Shown here one piece after another: positions 7,735-16,928 of a stretch of DNA of 64,000 nt; within the stretch, counting starts at the first letter, position 1; every line of letters starts with the position of its first letter. The position numbers and the translations under genes were made by a program. The stretch covers positions 496,001 through 560,000 of the forward strand of contig OZ244811.1 of the NCBI GenBank assembly GCA_965220105.1, read 5' to 3'. The DNA is from Bin87 sp965220105 (GTDB lineage: Bacteria > Chloroflexota > Dehalococcoidia > Lucifugimonadales > UBA3495). The notes below the pieces were generated by a model. That model saw only the letters and a program-made list of their open reading frames with translations, was not told the DNA's origin and did not search any database.

Positions 7735-9193
7735 CTAGGCTTTACGCATAATTTAGAAAAAGTATAAAGACAGGGTAAGCTGGCCTGACCCCACTTTCAA
7801 CGGAAAGGCCCAGCCATGCTCACCCTGCCCGATGCCATTGTAGCCGTTCTCGTTCCCTTCGCAACGCTGTTTACGAGCCCAACCTGGCGGAAAGCCCAAC
7901 TGCTGCTGGTCGGCGCGATCCTGACCCCGGGCCAACGCACCGTGGCGGCGGCACTGCGCGTCATGGGCCGCAGCGACCAGCGCGACTACGCCCGCTACCA
8001 CGAGGTGCTCAATCGGGCGGTGTGGTCGTCCCGCCAGGCAGCGCGCATCCTGCTGGCGCTGTTGCTCCAGCACCTGGATGGTGGCGACGGCCCACTGATC
8101 TTCGGCATCGACGAGACCCTGGAACGGCGTCGCGGCGCCAAGATCAGGGCGCGGGCCATCTACCGCGACCCGGTGCGTTCCAGCCGGTCTCAGGTGGTCA
8201 AGGCCAGCGGTTTGCGCTGGATCTCCCTGATGTGGCTGGGCCACGTGCCATGGGCCGGACGCCATTGGGCCTTGCCGGCGCTCACGGTGCTGGCGCCTTC
8301 GACCCGTTACTACCAACAGCAGGGACGCCAGCACAAGAAGCTCACCGACTGGGCCCGCCAGATGGTCATGCAACTGCGCCGCTGGCTGCCCCACCGACCC
8401 CTGGCGCTGGTGGGCGACAACAGCTATGCCGTGCTGGATTTGCTCCACTGCTGCCAGTCCCTCCGTGAACCCGTTACCCTGATCGCCAGATTGCGTCTGG
8501 ACGCCGCCCTGTATGCGCCAGCGCCACCCCGTCAACCTGGCCAGAACGGTCGCCCGCCATTGAAGGGCCCGCGGCGGCCGCCGCTGAAAGTTTTCCTTGC
8601 GCAGACGGATGTAACTTGGGCCAGCGCCGAGGTGGCCTGGTACGACGGCATCACCCGCGCCGTGGAACTCACCTCCCAGACGGCGGTCTGGTACCGCTCC
8701 GGCAAGCCCCCCGTCCTCATTCGCTGGGTGCTGATCCGAGACCCCCAGGGCTCCTTCGCCACTCAGGCCCTGCTCTGTACCGACCCGGCGGCGGACCCGA
8801 CCCAGATCCTGGAATGGTTTGTACTGCGCTGGCAACTGGAGGTCACCTTCCACGAGGTACGAACCCATCTGGGTGTGGAGACACAACGCCAGTGGTCCGA
8901 TCTCGCCATCGCCCGCACCACGCCCGCCCTACTGGGACTCTTCTCCTGGACCACCCTGGCCGCCCACGCGTTGCAGAAACGGCGCCCCATGACCCAGCGC
9001 AAGGCCGCTTGGTACGACAAACCGTCGCCGACCTTCGTGGATGCCATCGCCCTGGCGCGTCGCCACCTGTGGCTGGCGTCGGAAGGTTTCTCACTGTCGG
9101 TCGCTGACCCCGACATTCAGGAACTCCCGGTCGCACTGTACCACCGACTTGTAGATTCCCTTGCCTACGCCGCTTGAATTGCGTAAAGCCTAG
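7735..9193 (+). mobile_element. IS701-like insertion sequence
   Basis: The ends are inverted repeats: CTAGGCTTTACGCA at 7735-7748 and its complement TGCGTAAAGCCTAG at 9180-9193. The outermost CTAG is palindromic, so it may be either the element tip or a 4-bp target duplication. One intact transposase gene fills the element, so this copy looks functional. Confidence 0.85.
7816..9177 (+). CDS. IS701/IS4-superfamily DDE transposase
   Basis: A 453-residue intact DDE-superfamily transposase of the IS701-like group (DDE_5 type). Likely catalytic residues lie in FGIDETLERRRG (about residue 98), in ALVGDNSYAVLDLL (about 198), and in the C-terminal RWQLEVTFHEVRTHLGVETQ (about 340-360), where the YREK-like glutamate region is expected. 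It starts at ATG 7816, about 80 bp inside the left end, and stops 16 bp before the right end, a typical single-ORF IS layout. No frameshift is seen. Confidence 0.88.
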   Translation: MLTLPDAIVAVLVPFATLFTSPTWRKAQLLLVGAILTPGQRTVAAALRVMGRSDQRDYARYHEVLNRAVWSSRQAARILLALLLQHLDGGDGPLIFGIDETLERRRGAKIRARAIYRDPVRSSRSQVVKASGLRWISLMWLGHVPWAGRHWALPALTVLAPSTRYYQQQGRQHKKLTDWARQMVMQLRRWLPHRPLALVGDNSYAVLDLLHCCQSLREPVTLIARLRLDAALYAPAPPRQPGQNGRPPLKGPRRPPLKVFLAQTDVTWASAEVAWYDGITRAVELTSQTAVWYRSGKPPVLIRWVLIRDPQGSFATQALLCTDPAADPTQILEWFVLRWQLEVTFHEVRTHLGVETQRQWSDLAIARTTPALLGLFSWTTLAAHALQKRRPMTQRKAAWYDKPSPTFVDAIALARRHLWLASEGFSLSVADPDIQELPVALYHRLVDSLAYAA

Positions 9194-9239
9194 CTAAGGG
9201 TTCGTACAGGTAAGGGTCCGTACAGGCCCGCAAATTGCC

Positions 9240-10259
9240 CTACTCCACCACCACCTCATCATGCAAGAGTACGCCCCCGTTCCGGTAGGCCATCGTAATG
9301 GGGTCACGCTGAAGCGCGGCTTGAACCACCTCCAGCGGAGTGGTGCGCGGGTTTCCAGGCACGATTACCCGACGCAAAGCGCTGCGATGGCCAACCACCC
9401 CTGCGGCAGCGTCGCCCTGCGCCTGACCCCTACCGCCATGGGCAGCCGTTGCCAGCTCCACGCTAATGCTATCGGCGCCCTCGGTTCCCGGAGGCAGCAG
9501 CTGGCTCAAAGTCGCCGCGGATGACGCAGCCCAGGCAGCTTGAGACAGTGGAAAGGGCCCTGGAACCCATCCATCGGAGCTATGGCCGGCCAGGACCGTC
9601 CAAAGGCTGGAGTGAGTCAGATTTTCGCAGGTAACGGCAACCTTAACCTCGCCTTCGTGGGCCATTCCCCCGTCATCGTCATATTCTTTCGTATCGAGGA
9701 GGTACCGCCCGTGGACCGATCCGGTGGGCACTATGGCGATATCACCCGCCAACGGCAGGATGCTTTCCGGAACTGGCGATGCCGCCGCTACATCGCCTGA
9801 GCTCCATTCGACCTCATCCTCAAACTGAATAGAACCCTTGGTGAGCGCTTGCCCCACCGGACAGAATTGGGAAGCCCGCTGCAACCGGACACGCTCCGAT
9901 TCGGAGATTTGGCCCTGCAAAGTGACCACCTCCCTGACGCCAAACCCAATGCCGGTGGGAAGCTCAACAGGCTCCACCTCAAAATCTACCCTGATGTCCT
10001 CCAGCGCTATCCGGCTACGGTAGGCAACGCCCACCACTGTGACCACCGTTCAAGCAGCCCAGGCGGCTACTGACAGATATTGGGGAGGGGGGCCCACCAT
10101 ATCAAAGTCAAGATTCGGGATGCCGATCACATAAGGCCACGGCCCCCTTTGTCCGGGCCCGCCGCCAATCACCGTAAGTACCGCTTGCTCTCCAATAGTG
10201 CGGGCGACCATGCTCCGCTGCAGCTGATCAGTCTTGGTGCTACGCGCGTCTTCGGTCAT
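9240..10259 (-). CDS. OsmC-like protein with predicted selenocysteine (in-frame TGA)
   Basis: Two ORFs in the same frame, separated only by TGA at 10050-10052, form one gene of 339 residues starting at ATG 10259 behind GGAGG. Around the stop the text reads GPPPQYLSVAAWAA-TGA-TVVTVVGVAYRSRIAL, the OsmC/Ohr signature in which the peroxidatic Cys lies exactly at the TGA (residue 70). The resolving Cys is intact in ASQFCPVGQALTKG. A hairpin with a G-containing loop follows the TGA. The C-terminal half contains a second, degenerate OsmC-like segment (GPFPLSQAAWAASSAATLS) with Ser in the Cys position. Expected role: thiol- or selenol-dependent reduction of organic hydroperoxides. A nonsense mutation is possible but unlikely, because reading frame and sequence quality continue for about 270 residues. 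Confidence 0.82.
10019..10035 (-). promoter_or_regulatory. Candidate bacterial SECIS hairpin in the OsmC-like gene
   Basis: In the mRNA, GGUGGGC (10035-10029) pairs with GCCUACC (10025-10019, one G-U pair) around a GUU loop. The loop G is 22 nt after the UGA. This matches the usual geometry of bacterial SECIS elements: short stem, guanosine at the start of the apical loop, 16-37 nt from UGA. Confidence 0.65.
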
Positions 10260-10825
10260 TGGTCCTCCGAAAGTTATTTGGCATTTTCCATTGATTGATC
10301 GGAATCCCCGATCCTGGGGTACCGGTCTCAGGTAAATAGAGCCAGAGTCGGCGGCCACCGGACGGGCAGCGCTTATTGTATCGCAGGAAGCGGCGAGGGA
10401 CCTGGACCTGGCCCAAGTGCCGTTTTACAGGGTGATTAGGCCGGCGATATACAGGGACATTCGACCACCCTGGGAGCGCGATAATTTGACAAATAAGCGG
10501 CGCAGCCAAATTGTCGGTAGCTGGGTATGCCTGATGGTTGAAGGAATTGGTGAACGCTCCCGGTCCGTGCATCGTCCAATTCTAGTCAGGTGGACGCCAT
10601 TGAAGTTATCGCCTGCGGGGCGGTATTTGGTATTCGCTGATTTTTGTGTTCAATGACTTGGCGTTGGTAACGGGCGCCGGGCGGTGGCGCGATTGCCGTC
10701 CAGACTATCCGGTGTCTCATCCATTGTTGAACGGCTAGGAGAGATGTCTCGATGGGCGCCGACGGCGATTCCCTGATGGTGGTACCATACGGCCAGCGCA
10801 AGTATGGAAAGGAAGGGGATCAGAG
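10260..10825. other. Intergenic region between divergent OsmC-like and SDR genes
   Basis: No convincing gene, RNA or repeat is seen. Both flanking genes point outward, so both promoters must lie here. A TTGACA occurs at 10486-10491 but has no good -10 partner. Confidence 0.5.
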
Positions 10826-11668
10826 ATGAACTCAAACGGTAAACCGGTCGCAGTCGTGGTGGGTGCAACGTCCAAGTGGCAGTCGGATGGCCGAAATACC
10901 CAACTGGCGCACGGCAGGGTGCTCGACGATAGCGACCTCCCGGTGGGCGTGCGCTGGGGGGTCGGAGGCGCCATCGCCCAGAAATTTGCCATGGAGGACT
11001 TTTTCGTTGTCCTCACCACCCGGAGTACGCCCAATGCAACTCCCTTGCAGGCAGCAATCCAGGAGCAGGGCGGCGAAAGCATGATTGTCGAGCTGGACTT
11101 GGTGTCGAGCGACTCGATATCCGAGGCATTCGCCGAGATTCGAGGGGAAGCCGGTGACCCGAATGTTTTGGTGTACAACGCGGGTTACCTGGAGGGACGT
11201 GACCTTCCTCCAGAGATGGAACTCCTGGAACACATACCGGTGGACATGTTCGACACCGCGCAGCACATCTCCAGCCGGGGGCCGTTCTTGGTGGCCAAAG
11301 AGGTGTTGCCCGCCATGCGAGAACGAGGCGAAGGCTCGTTCTTGATCTCTAACAACTCTTCGTCCCTGCGCGGTAAGAAGCGATACACCGGACAGTCGCT
11401 GTACTATCCGCGAGTGATGATGCGGACGCTGGCGCAGGTGCTGACCGAGGAATATTCCGAGTTTGGCGTACACGTAGCCAACATCGTGATAGACGGCACC
11501 ATTGACTCTCCCGGGACCCGAGCCCTACCGAGGGCTCAGCAGAACCCTGACGTAGTGATCAACCCAGTAAAAATCGCCGAGGCCTTCTACTATCTACACA
11601 CCCAGGACAAGTCCTGTTGGACTCACGAACTCCAACTAACCCCATTCCCGACCAAACCGAGTTTTTAA
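10826..11668 (+). CDS. Short-chain dehydrogenase/reductase-like protein with atypical catalytic motif
   Basis: A 280-residue Rossmann-fold SDR. The N-terminal nucleotide-binding segment VAVVVGAT is followed by an unusual insertion (about residues 17-45) before GVGGAIAQKFA. The NNAG motif appears as VLVYNAGYLEG, and an SNNSSSLRGK segment corresponds to the catalytic Ser strand. The normal YxxxK is replaced by YYPRVMMR, lacking the Lys, so classical dehydrogenase activity is doubtful. AAGGAAGGGG precedes the ATG. The substrate is unknown. Confidence 0.8.
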   Translation: MNSNGKPVAVVVGATSKWQSDGRNTQLAHGRVLDDSDLPVGVRWGVGGAIAQKFAMEDFFVVLTTRSTPNATPLQAAIQEQGGESMIVELDLVSSDSISEAFAEIRGEAGDPNVLVYNAGYLEGRDLPPEMELLEHIPVDMFDTAQHISSRGPFLVAKEVLPAMRERGEGSFLISNNSSSLRGKKRYTGQSLYYPRVMMRTLAQVLTEEYSEFGVHVANIVIDGTIDSPGTRALPRAQQNPDVVINPVKIAEAFYYLHTQDKSCWTHELQLTPFPTKPSF

Positions 11669-11705
11669 GCGCCTCAACGGCCAGGGTCTTTCGATTATCC
11701 GCAAT

Positions 11706-11828
11706 GTCATTGCGAGCGCAGCGTGGCAATCTCGTACCAGAAGCAAACCTGCCTACCGAACCGCTCACCCTGAGCCTGTCGAAGGACGCTCATCGGGATT
11801 GCCACGTCCCTTCGCTCCTCGCAATGAC
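11706..11828. repeat. Composite dispersed intergenic repeat, copy B (inverted pair)
   Basis: The GTCATTGCGAG module (11706-11734) and its inverted partner ending GCAATGAC (11794-11828) flank a CACCCTGAGCCTGTCGAAGG module. The whole could fold into a long hairpin. It lies between the convergent SDR and peptidase genes. Nothing else is seen in 11669-11974. Confidence 0.8.
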
Positions 11829-11974
11829 AGAGGGTGAGGCGCTCTTCGCAATGACATTGCATCCCCGACCCACTATTGCCGGCTGGCGCCGCCGTATGAC
11901 AACCTCCACCATCTATCCGCGAAACCGCCAGCTGCCCGGGTAGCCCTGGCGGCGGGCGGTGCGCCCGTCGCTGG

Positions 11975-13324
11975 TTAGCCCGCCAGCGAACCCATCGGGT
12001 CCCACGGCGGCAGCACCACCGGCTCCAGGTCGAGGGCTTGTTGCAGGTCTGCGGGAAGATAGTTTTTGGGCGCGGCAATCTCAAACATATACTCGGCGAA
12101 CCAGGAGTCGTTCATCAGGAAGAAGCCCTTGTCGCCCACCTTGTCGTCCCAACTGTTTTCCACCCTCCAGCGGCGCGGCTTGCCGTCAACCACGTCCACG
12201 CCGGTGAACAGCATGGCGTGGGTCATCGCCGTCTGGTGGTACTCCAGCCGCTCCGCCTTGTCCATGGAGAACTCGGCGTTATAGACGCCGGCGTAGTCGA
12301 ACAGCTCGGCGTCCCACAGTCCCTTGTCCCGGTGCATCTGCTTGCCCGTATCGCAGCCCATCCAGACCGGCTTGCCGTCCTGGAGCATCCGCATGGCGAT
12401 GTCCTTCATCAGATCGATGTCCACGTTGAGGTACTTGATCTGTTTGCCGTCCACCACGTTGCCCAGGTACTCTACGGTATAGGTGCGGCCCGGTGGGTTG
12501 GACTGGCGCGGGTCGTGGACCAGGCAAACGTATTCCTCCATCGGGGTGTCGATGTACCTTTCGGCGAACTCCAGGGGAGTCATCTGGCCGTCCCGATGGA
12601 ACTCGCCGTCCTTGTCCTTCCATTGCCAGTCGAAGTTGGCTGGCGGGTTGCCCAGGTGGATGCAGAGGATTTGGTAGATGGCACGGAGAGCCTCCTCCTT
12701 GGCCTGGCGCATCGCATCCAGGCCGCCTTCTTCGGTGTATAGACGGCGGATGTTTCGCGCTCCCTGGCGCACCTGGTAGTTGAGGCCGGCGTTCATGCGC
12801 GCCGAGTTGCCGGAGCTTTCCGTCTCGGGCATGACGGTCTTGGGCACCACCCCGTGCTTCCGCATCAGGCTGACAAACATATCCCACTGGCCGCCGTCCC
12901 CAAGGGGCTGGTGCAGCAACCAGGCCACCACCCGGTCGTCGACTGGGCGGTCGGCGGTATCGATGACCGCCTCCAGGATATAGTTGGCGCGCTCAATCTT
13001 GTCCCAGAACATGACGTAGCTCTGGCTGAACTCAAACTCCCGGACGTTGAGCAGGTTTTTGGTCTCCGCCCGGAAAAGGTTCAGTCCGGCGAACATCCAG
13101 CAACGGCCGGAGCGGGCCTGGTTGGTGACGCCCCAGTCGTCCAGGACCGTGGAAAAGCTGTGGGTCGCTTCCGCGACGATATTATGGTTCAGCGCCACGT
13201 CGTTGACGTCGTGCTGGGTGACCACGTTCTGCATCAATCGGTGGGGAGGCTGTGATTCAAAGGCTTCCTGAAAACCGGCCAGGGTTGCGGGGTCAAGGGT
13301 GCCTGGGTTGGTCTGCGCGGTCAT
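11975..13324 (-). CDS. pepC: Bleomycin hydrolase-type aminopeptidase C (peptidase C1B)
   Basis: A cytosolic papain-like cysteine aminopeptidase of about 449 residues. The active-site Cys is in NQARSGRCWMFAGLN. The catalytic His is in TAMTHAMLFTGV and the Asn in WRVENSWDDKVGDKGF, in the canonical C-H-N order of bleomycin hydrolase/PepC, and the length fits the family. The start was set at 13324, where AAGGAGAC stands upstream of the ATG; the longer reading from 13414 overlaps the next gene. Expected role: turnover of peptides, consistent with the peptide-uptake genes elsewhere in the window. Confidence 0.92.
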   Translation of the reverse strand: MTAQTNPGTLDPATLAGFQEAFESQPPHRLMQNVVTQHDVNDVALNHNIVAEATHSFSTVLDDWGVTNQARSGRCWMFAGLNLFRAETKNLLNVREFEFSQSYVMFWDKIERANYILEAVIDTADRPVDDRVVAWLLHQPLGDGGQWDMFVSLMRKHGVVPKTVMPETESSGNSARMNAGLNYQVRQGARNIRRLYTEEGGLDAMRQAKEEALRAIYQILCIHLGNPPANFDWQWKDKDGEFHRDGQMTPLEFAERYIDTPMEEYVCLVHDPRQSNPPGRTYTVEYLGNVVDGKQIKYLNVDIDLMKDIAMRMLQDGKPVWMGCDTGKQMHRDKGLWDAELFDYAGVYNAEFSMDKAERLEYHQTAMTHAMLFTGVDVVDGKPRRWRVENSWDDKVGDKGFFLMNDSWFAEYMFEIAAPKNYLPADLQQALDLEPVVLPPWDPMGSLAG

Positions 13325-13410
13325 TTCTTTAGTCTCCTTGTAACTGTCCAAACTGGTGGTAGGGGATCGGTGGTATGGATCCGTTGACCCCGGGGCTCTC
13401 CGATCGGAGA

Positions 13411-14205
13411 TCACGATACCGTCAGGCTAATTTCGCCGAGGCCATCGAATGCGTAAAGTGCGGTGTCCCCAGGGTTCAAAAACTTGGTGGTCACGATGCT
13501 GCCAGTCATGACGATCATGCCGGCGCTGAGGCTTTTGCCCCTGGCGGCGAGTTCGTTGGCCAGCCACGCCAGGGCGTCCAGAGGATGTCCCAGCACGTCG
13601 CGTCCGTAACCTCGCCCCACCTCATCGCCGTTGATGCTCATCGCGCCCGATGACTCACCCAGGTCAAGGGCGCGCCAATCGGTGATTTCCGGACCGAACA
13701 CCACGCCAGCGTTCCAGGCGTTGTCGGCGACCAGACTGAAGAAGTGGATGTCCGCGTAATCGGCGGAGCGGTCATCGACCAGTTCGAAGGCAGCCATCAG
13801 CGAACCAACGGCGGCCCCTGCGCCAGCCCGGTCGTAGGGCGCCGCCGAGGCGGGGAGGTCGGCGCTCAGTAGCACTGCAATTTCGCACTCGGCGCCCAGG
13901 CGTCCGAACTCGGAAGCGATCACGGTAGCGGGCGAATGATGCACCAGGCCGTTGAACACGACACCGAAGCAGGGCGCGTTGAACCCCACCATCTGTTGCA
14001 TGACCGGTGTGGTAAGGGCGATCTTGTATCCGGCAACTGGACCGCGTTCAACGGTCAACAGCTGGTGAAAGGCCTCCTGGATGCTATAGCCGTGGTCTAT
14101 GTCTGCTGGACGCAAGTCAGCCGGCAAGGCTTGGAAGGATTCGCCGTCATGGTGGGCCTTATGCAGCCACAGTGCAGCCGTTCGAACCAGATCCTGCTGG
14201 GCCAT
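13411..14205 (-). CDS. 2-keto-4-pentenoate hydratase-like enzyme (FAH superfamily)
   Basis: A 264-residue protein of the MhpD/2-oxopent-4-enoate hydratase group. Conserved parts include the N-terminal DIDHGYSIQ, VAGYKIALTTP, GAECEIAVLL with the metal-binding Glu pair, the FELVDDR region, and the C-terminal LSAGMIVMTGSIVTTKFLNPGD. The family adds water to 2-hydroxypenta-2,4-dienoate-type products of aromatic meta-cleavage, or acts as a related decarboxylase. The start was placed at ATG 14205, preceded by GAGAGG, rather than the longer 14331 reading. It is co-directional with the peptidase about 90 bp downstream. Confidence 0.88.
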   Translation of the reverse strand: MAQQDLVRTAALWLHKAHHDGESFQALPADLRPADIDHGYSIQEAFHQLLTVERGPVAGYKIALTTPVMQQMVGFNAPCFGVVFNGLVHHSPATVIASEFGRLGAECEIAVLLSADLPASAAPYDRAGAGAAVGSLMAAFELVDDRSADYADIHFFSLVADNAWNAGVVFGPEITDWRALDLGESSGAMSINGDEVGRGYGRDVLGHPLDALAWLANELAARGKSLSAGMIVMTGSIVTTKFLNPGDTALYAFDGLGEISLTVS

Positions 14206-14333
14206 CTCGAAACCTCTCAGGCGGGGCAGATTGCCCAGAGTATAGCGCACCTTGGAGAGCGGGCTTGCCATCGCCGAATCGCTCCGCCATATATGGAGTC
14301 CGGCGGACCCGGACAGAGACCATTCCGCCATTG

Positions 14334-14372
14334 GTCATTGCGAGCGCAGCGTGGCAATCTCGCAGGCGTATC
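14334..14372. repeat. Dispersed GTCATTGCGAG repeat, copy C (single module)
   Basis: GGTCATTGCGAGCGCAGCGTGGCAATCTCGCAGG, one arm only, upstream of the divergent hydratase and hydantoinase genes. Confidence 0.75.
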
Positions 14373-14461
14373 GACCCACGCTGTCGCCAGCTTTCCTTGG
14401 ACCGATACGTTAGGGCGCTACGTTCCGATAATCGCACGACCCTGGGGGTACCCCAATCACA

Positions 14462-14492
14462 TTGGGTCAATGCCGGCTGGCTGCGTTATAAT
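14462..14492 (+). promoter_or_regulatory. Candidate promoter of the dihydropyrimidinase-like gene
   Basis: TATAAT at 14487-14492 with a weak -35 TTGGGT at 14462-14467 (19-nt spacing), about 75 nt before the ATG. Confidence 0.5.
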
Positions 14493-14566
14493 CCGCTTCA
14501 ATATGCTCATCTTTAGTAACAATCTGAGCGGGCCGGTGCCCCACAACGTCAATTTGGGAGGAAATC

Positions 14567-16009
14567 ATGCTGGACTTGATCATTAAGGGCGGGACGGTGG
14601 TTACGCCAGGAGGTGCTGGTCTGATGGACGTGGGCATTCAGGGGGAGCAAATCGCGGCGGTGGCTTCTCCCGGCGCCCTGGACGACCTGGGCGCGGGGGA
14701 GACCATCGACGCCACCGGCATGATCGTATTGCCGGGCGGTATCGAACCCCACGCCCACATCAATGTGCCCGTGCCGGATTATTGGGCCGGAGGCGACCCC
14801 AACGTCTTCACCCAACCGCCCGAGGCTGCCAGCCGCGCCGCCGCTTTCGGCGGCGTAACCACCTATGTGGATTTCGCCGGGGCATTGCCTCTAACGCCCG
14901 GCGCGGTGCCGCCCTCCGAGCCAATCATGGCGCAAATTGAAACGCGGCGGGATACGTTTCGGGGACATTCCTATACCGATTACACCTTCCACTACATCCT
15001 CGCCGGGGCAATCCCGCCCAGCACCATGGGCGAGATTGGCGAGGCCATTCAGTCGGGCGTAGCCAGCTTCAAGATTTTCACCACTTTCCACGCCCGGGTT
15101 CCGATGGGGCATCTGTGGGAGATTTTCCAGGAAGTCGGCAAGCACGGCGGCATCATGGCCGTCCACGCCGAAGAGGACGACATCGTTACCTATATGGAGG
15201 AAAAGCTGGAAAGGGAGGGCCGCGACCACGGTTCCAACCTGCACCTGGCGCACAATAACATTTCCGAGGATATATCCTTCCGAAAGGTGGTGCGGCTGGC
15301 CCGAAGCACCGAGACCGGCATCTACTTCGTTCACACGACGGCCAAAGAGGGGGTGGCCGCCATCGCCGACGCCCGCGCCGCGCAACTGCCGGTCTATGGC
15401 GAGGCGTTGCACAACTACCTGGAGTTCACTTGCGACGATTATCTGAAGCCGGACGGCCTCGCCATCCACACCTACCCAGCCATCAAGTTCTCCGATGATC
15501 GCGACGCGTTGCAGCAGGGGCTGGCGGACGGCCCCATTTGCACCACGGCCACCGACGAATGGACCACGTACAAGAACGTCAAGCTGGCCGGTGAAACGAT
15601 CCGCACCCTCTGCGGAGGACACAACGGCATCGAGACCCGCATGCCGGTCACGTACACCAAGCTGGTGTCCACCGGACGCATCGACCTGGAGCGGTTTGCC
15701 GCCGTCACCTCGACCAACGCCGCCAAAATACTCGGGATGTATCCGCAGAAAGGCGCCATCGCTGCGGGCAGCGACGCCGACATCGTTATCTTCGACCCCA
15801 ATCTCAAGAAGAAGATAACGGTTGACGAATTGCACGCCGATTCCGATTACTCCATCTGGGACGGCTTCCAGTGCGAAGGGTACCCGATAATGACGCTGCT
15901 GCGCGGCAAGGTGATAGTCCGCGACAGCCAGCTGCGCGGCGATCCCGGCGATGGCCGTTGGCTCTCCCGCAAGGTGGCCCCGCGGGTGATTACGCAGACG
16001 TCGGTGTAG
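14567..16009 (+). CDS. Dihydropyrimidinase/D-hydantoinase-like amidohydrolase
   Basis: A 480-residue cyclic amidohydrolase. Metal-centre residues typical of the family are visible: PHAH in GGIEPHAHINV, the carbamylated Lys in VASFKIFTTF, His in IMAVHAEEDD and in FVHTTAKEG, and the Asp in TTATDEWTTY. The C-terminal IVIFDPNLKKKITVDELH and GKVIVRDSQ are also family features. It opens the ring of dihydropyrimidines, hydantoins or similar cyclic imides. GGGAGGAAATC precedes the ATG. A paralogue lies at 39846, and HyuA/HyuB proteins lie at 24858 and 31194, suggesting that cyclic amides are a nutrient class for this organism. Confidence 0.93.
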   Translation: MLDLIIKGGTVVTPGGAGLMDVGIQGEQIAAVASPGALDDLGAGETIDATGMIVLPGGIEPHAHINVPVPDYWAGGDPNVFTQPPEAASRAAAFGGVTTYVDFAGALPLTPGAVPPSEPIMAQIETRRDTFRGHSYTDYTFHYILAGAIPPSTMGEIGEAIQSGVASFKIFTTFHARVPMGHLWEIFQEVGKHGGIMAVHAEEDDIVTYMEEKLEREGRDHGSNLHLAHNNISEDISFRKVVRLARSTETGIYFVHTTAKEGVAAIADARAAQLPVYGEALHNYLEFTCDDYLKPDGLAIHTYPAIKFSDDRDALQQGLADGPICTTATDEWTTYKNVKLAGETIRTLCGGHNGIETRMPVTYTKLVSTGRIDLERFAAVTSTNAAKILGMYPQKGAIAAGSDADIVIFDPNLKKKITVDELHADSDYSIWDGFQCEGYPIMTLLRGKVIVRDSQLRGDPGDGRWLSRKVAPRVITQTSV

Positions 16010-16071
16010 GGGTTGGCGGGGAGGCAACCGTACCCGAAACGCGCCGTCGGTCCCTACACCCCGGTGGCCGA

Positions 16072-16105
16072 CCGCCGGAAAACCGGCGGGGAATCTACCC
16101 GCCGG
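16072..16105. terminator. Alternative hairpins between convergent genes
   Basis: CCGCCGG-AAAA-CCGGCGG (16072-16089) and CCGGCGGG-(7 nt)-CCCGCCGG (16083-16105) share one arm, so only one can form at a time. They lie between the convergent stops at 16009 and 16095. There is no T-tract, so intrinsic termination is uncertain. Confidence 0.4.
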
Positions 16106-16928
16106 ATGGCGCTTGCAGCATCGGCCAGAGCGTGTGAGCGGCCCCGCCCATCATCCAATTCACGTCGTCGGCGGAGAGCCAGGGCAGGGCCGTCTGGCCC
16201 AGCTGCACCTGGCCGATGTAGCCGCCTTCACGGGATGAGGGGAAGTTGGAGCCCCACATGACCCGCCGTGGCGTGAAGGCCTCGATTACGCGCCGGAACA
16301 ATTCTTTCTCGTCAGCGTTCAAAGCCGCGTAAGGCCCGAGGCTAGTGCTGGAAATACGCAGGTAGGCGTTGGGCAGCTGGGCCAGACCTTCCAGGGCGGT
16401 TGTCATTGCTGCCTTGTCGTCGGCGCCGCTCCAGCCGGCGAAGTGGTCCGGGGCAAAGAGGACGTTGGGGTGCCGTGCGCCCACGTTCCGCATACGATCG
16501 ACTTTATCGGGCTGGCCGCCGCCTCCGATGGAAATCGGGATGCCAAGGGATTCGGCTCGTTGCCAAAGCGCGTCGCAGCGGGGATCGTCGGGCTCGGCCT
16601 GGCTCTGGAGGCGGACGCCTACCATGCCCCGCTCGTTCGTCCAATAAGCGAGCTTGTCCGCGGCATCGGGCGCAGCCGGGTCCAGGATACCCACCGCCAC
16701 GGTGCGGGGAGCGTACTGCTGAGCGCTGTCGCACTGGTAGGAGTTATCGAGCGCGTAGGTGCCGTTGGGTTGCACCAAAGTGGCGCACTCCACGCCGGCC
16801 TGGTCCATCTCGGCGATCAAGTCCTCGACATCGTTGCTGATCTCGGTAGACCATCCCCGTGCTCCGGGGTCGAGTGGGTGCTTGGCCTTGTCGCTGCTGA
16901 CCACATGAGTATGGGTGTCGATAATCAT
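16095..16928 (-). CDS. Amidohydrolase-2 family TIM-barrel hydrolase
   Basis: A 277-residue metal-dependent hydrolase. It opens with IIDTHTHVV (the HxH metal pair) and has DHFAGW as the central His region and RVMWGSNFPSS, the usual GSDxP position, where Asn replaces the common Asp. The family includes decarboxylases and lactonases such as 2-pyrone-4,6-dicarboxylate hydrolase, and the overall look (GVRLQSQ, SIGGGG) fits that group. It is convergent with the hydantoinase-like gene. The exact substrate is unknown. Confidence 0.87.
   Translation of the reverse strand: MIIDTHTHVVSSDKAKHPLDPGARGWSTEISNDVEDLIAEMDQAGVECATLVQPNGTYALDNSYQCDSAQQYAPRTVAVGILDPAAPDAADKLAYWTNERGMVGVRLQSQAEPDDPRCDALWQRAESLGIPISIGGGGQPDKVDRMRNVGARHPNVLFAPDHFAGWSGADDKAAMTTALEGLAQLPNAYLRISSTSLGPYAALNADEKELFRRVIEAFTPRRVMWGSNFPSSREGGYIGQVQLGQTALPWLSADDVNWMMGGAAHTLWPMLQAPSGG

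Noticed and set aside
7753..8886. Long minus-strand ORF opposite the IS701 transposase
   Set aside because: It is a codon-bias shadow of the intact DDE transposase on the plus strand; similar shadows opposite hydantoinase, hyuA, GMC and other genes were likewise dropped.
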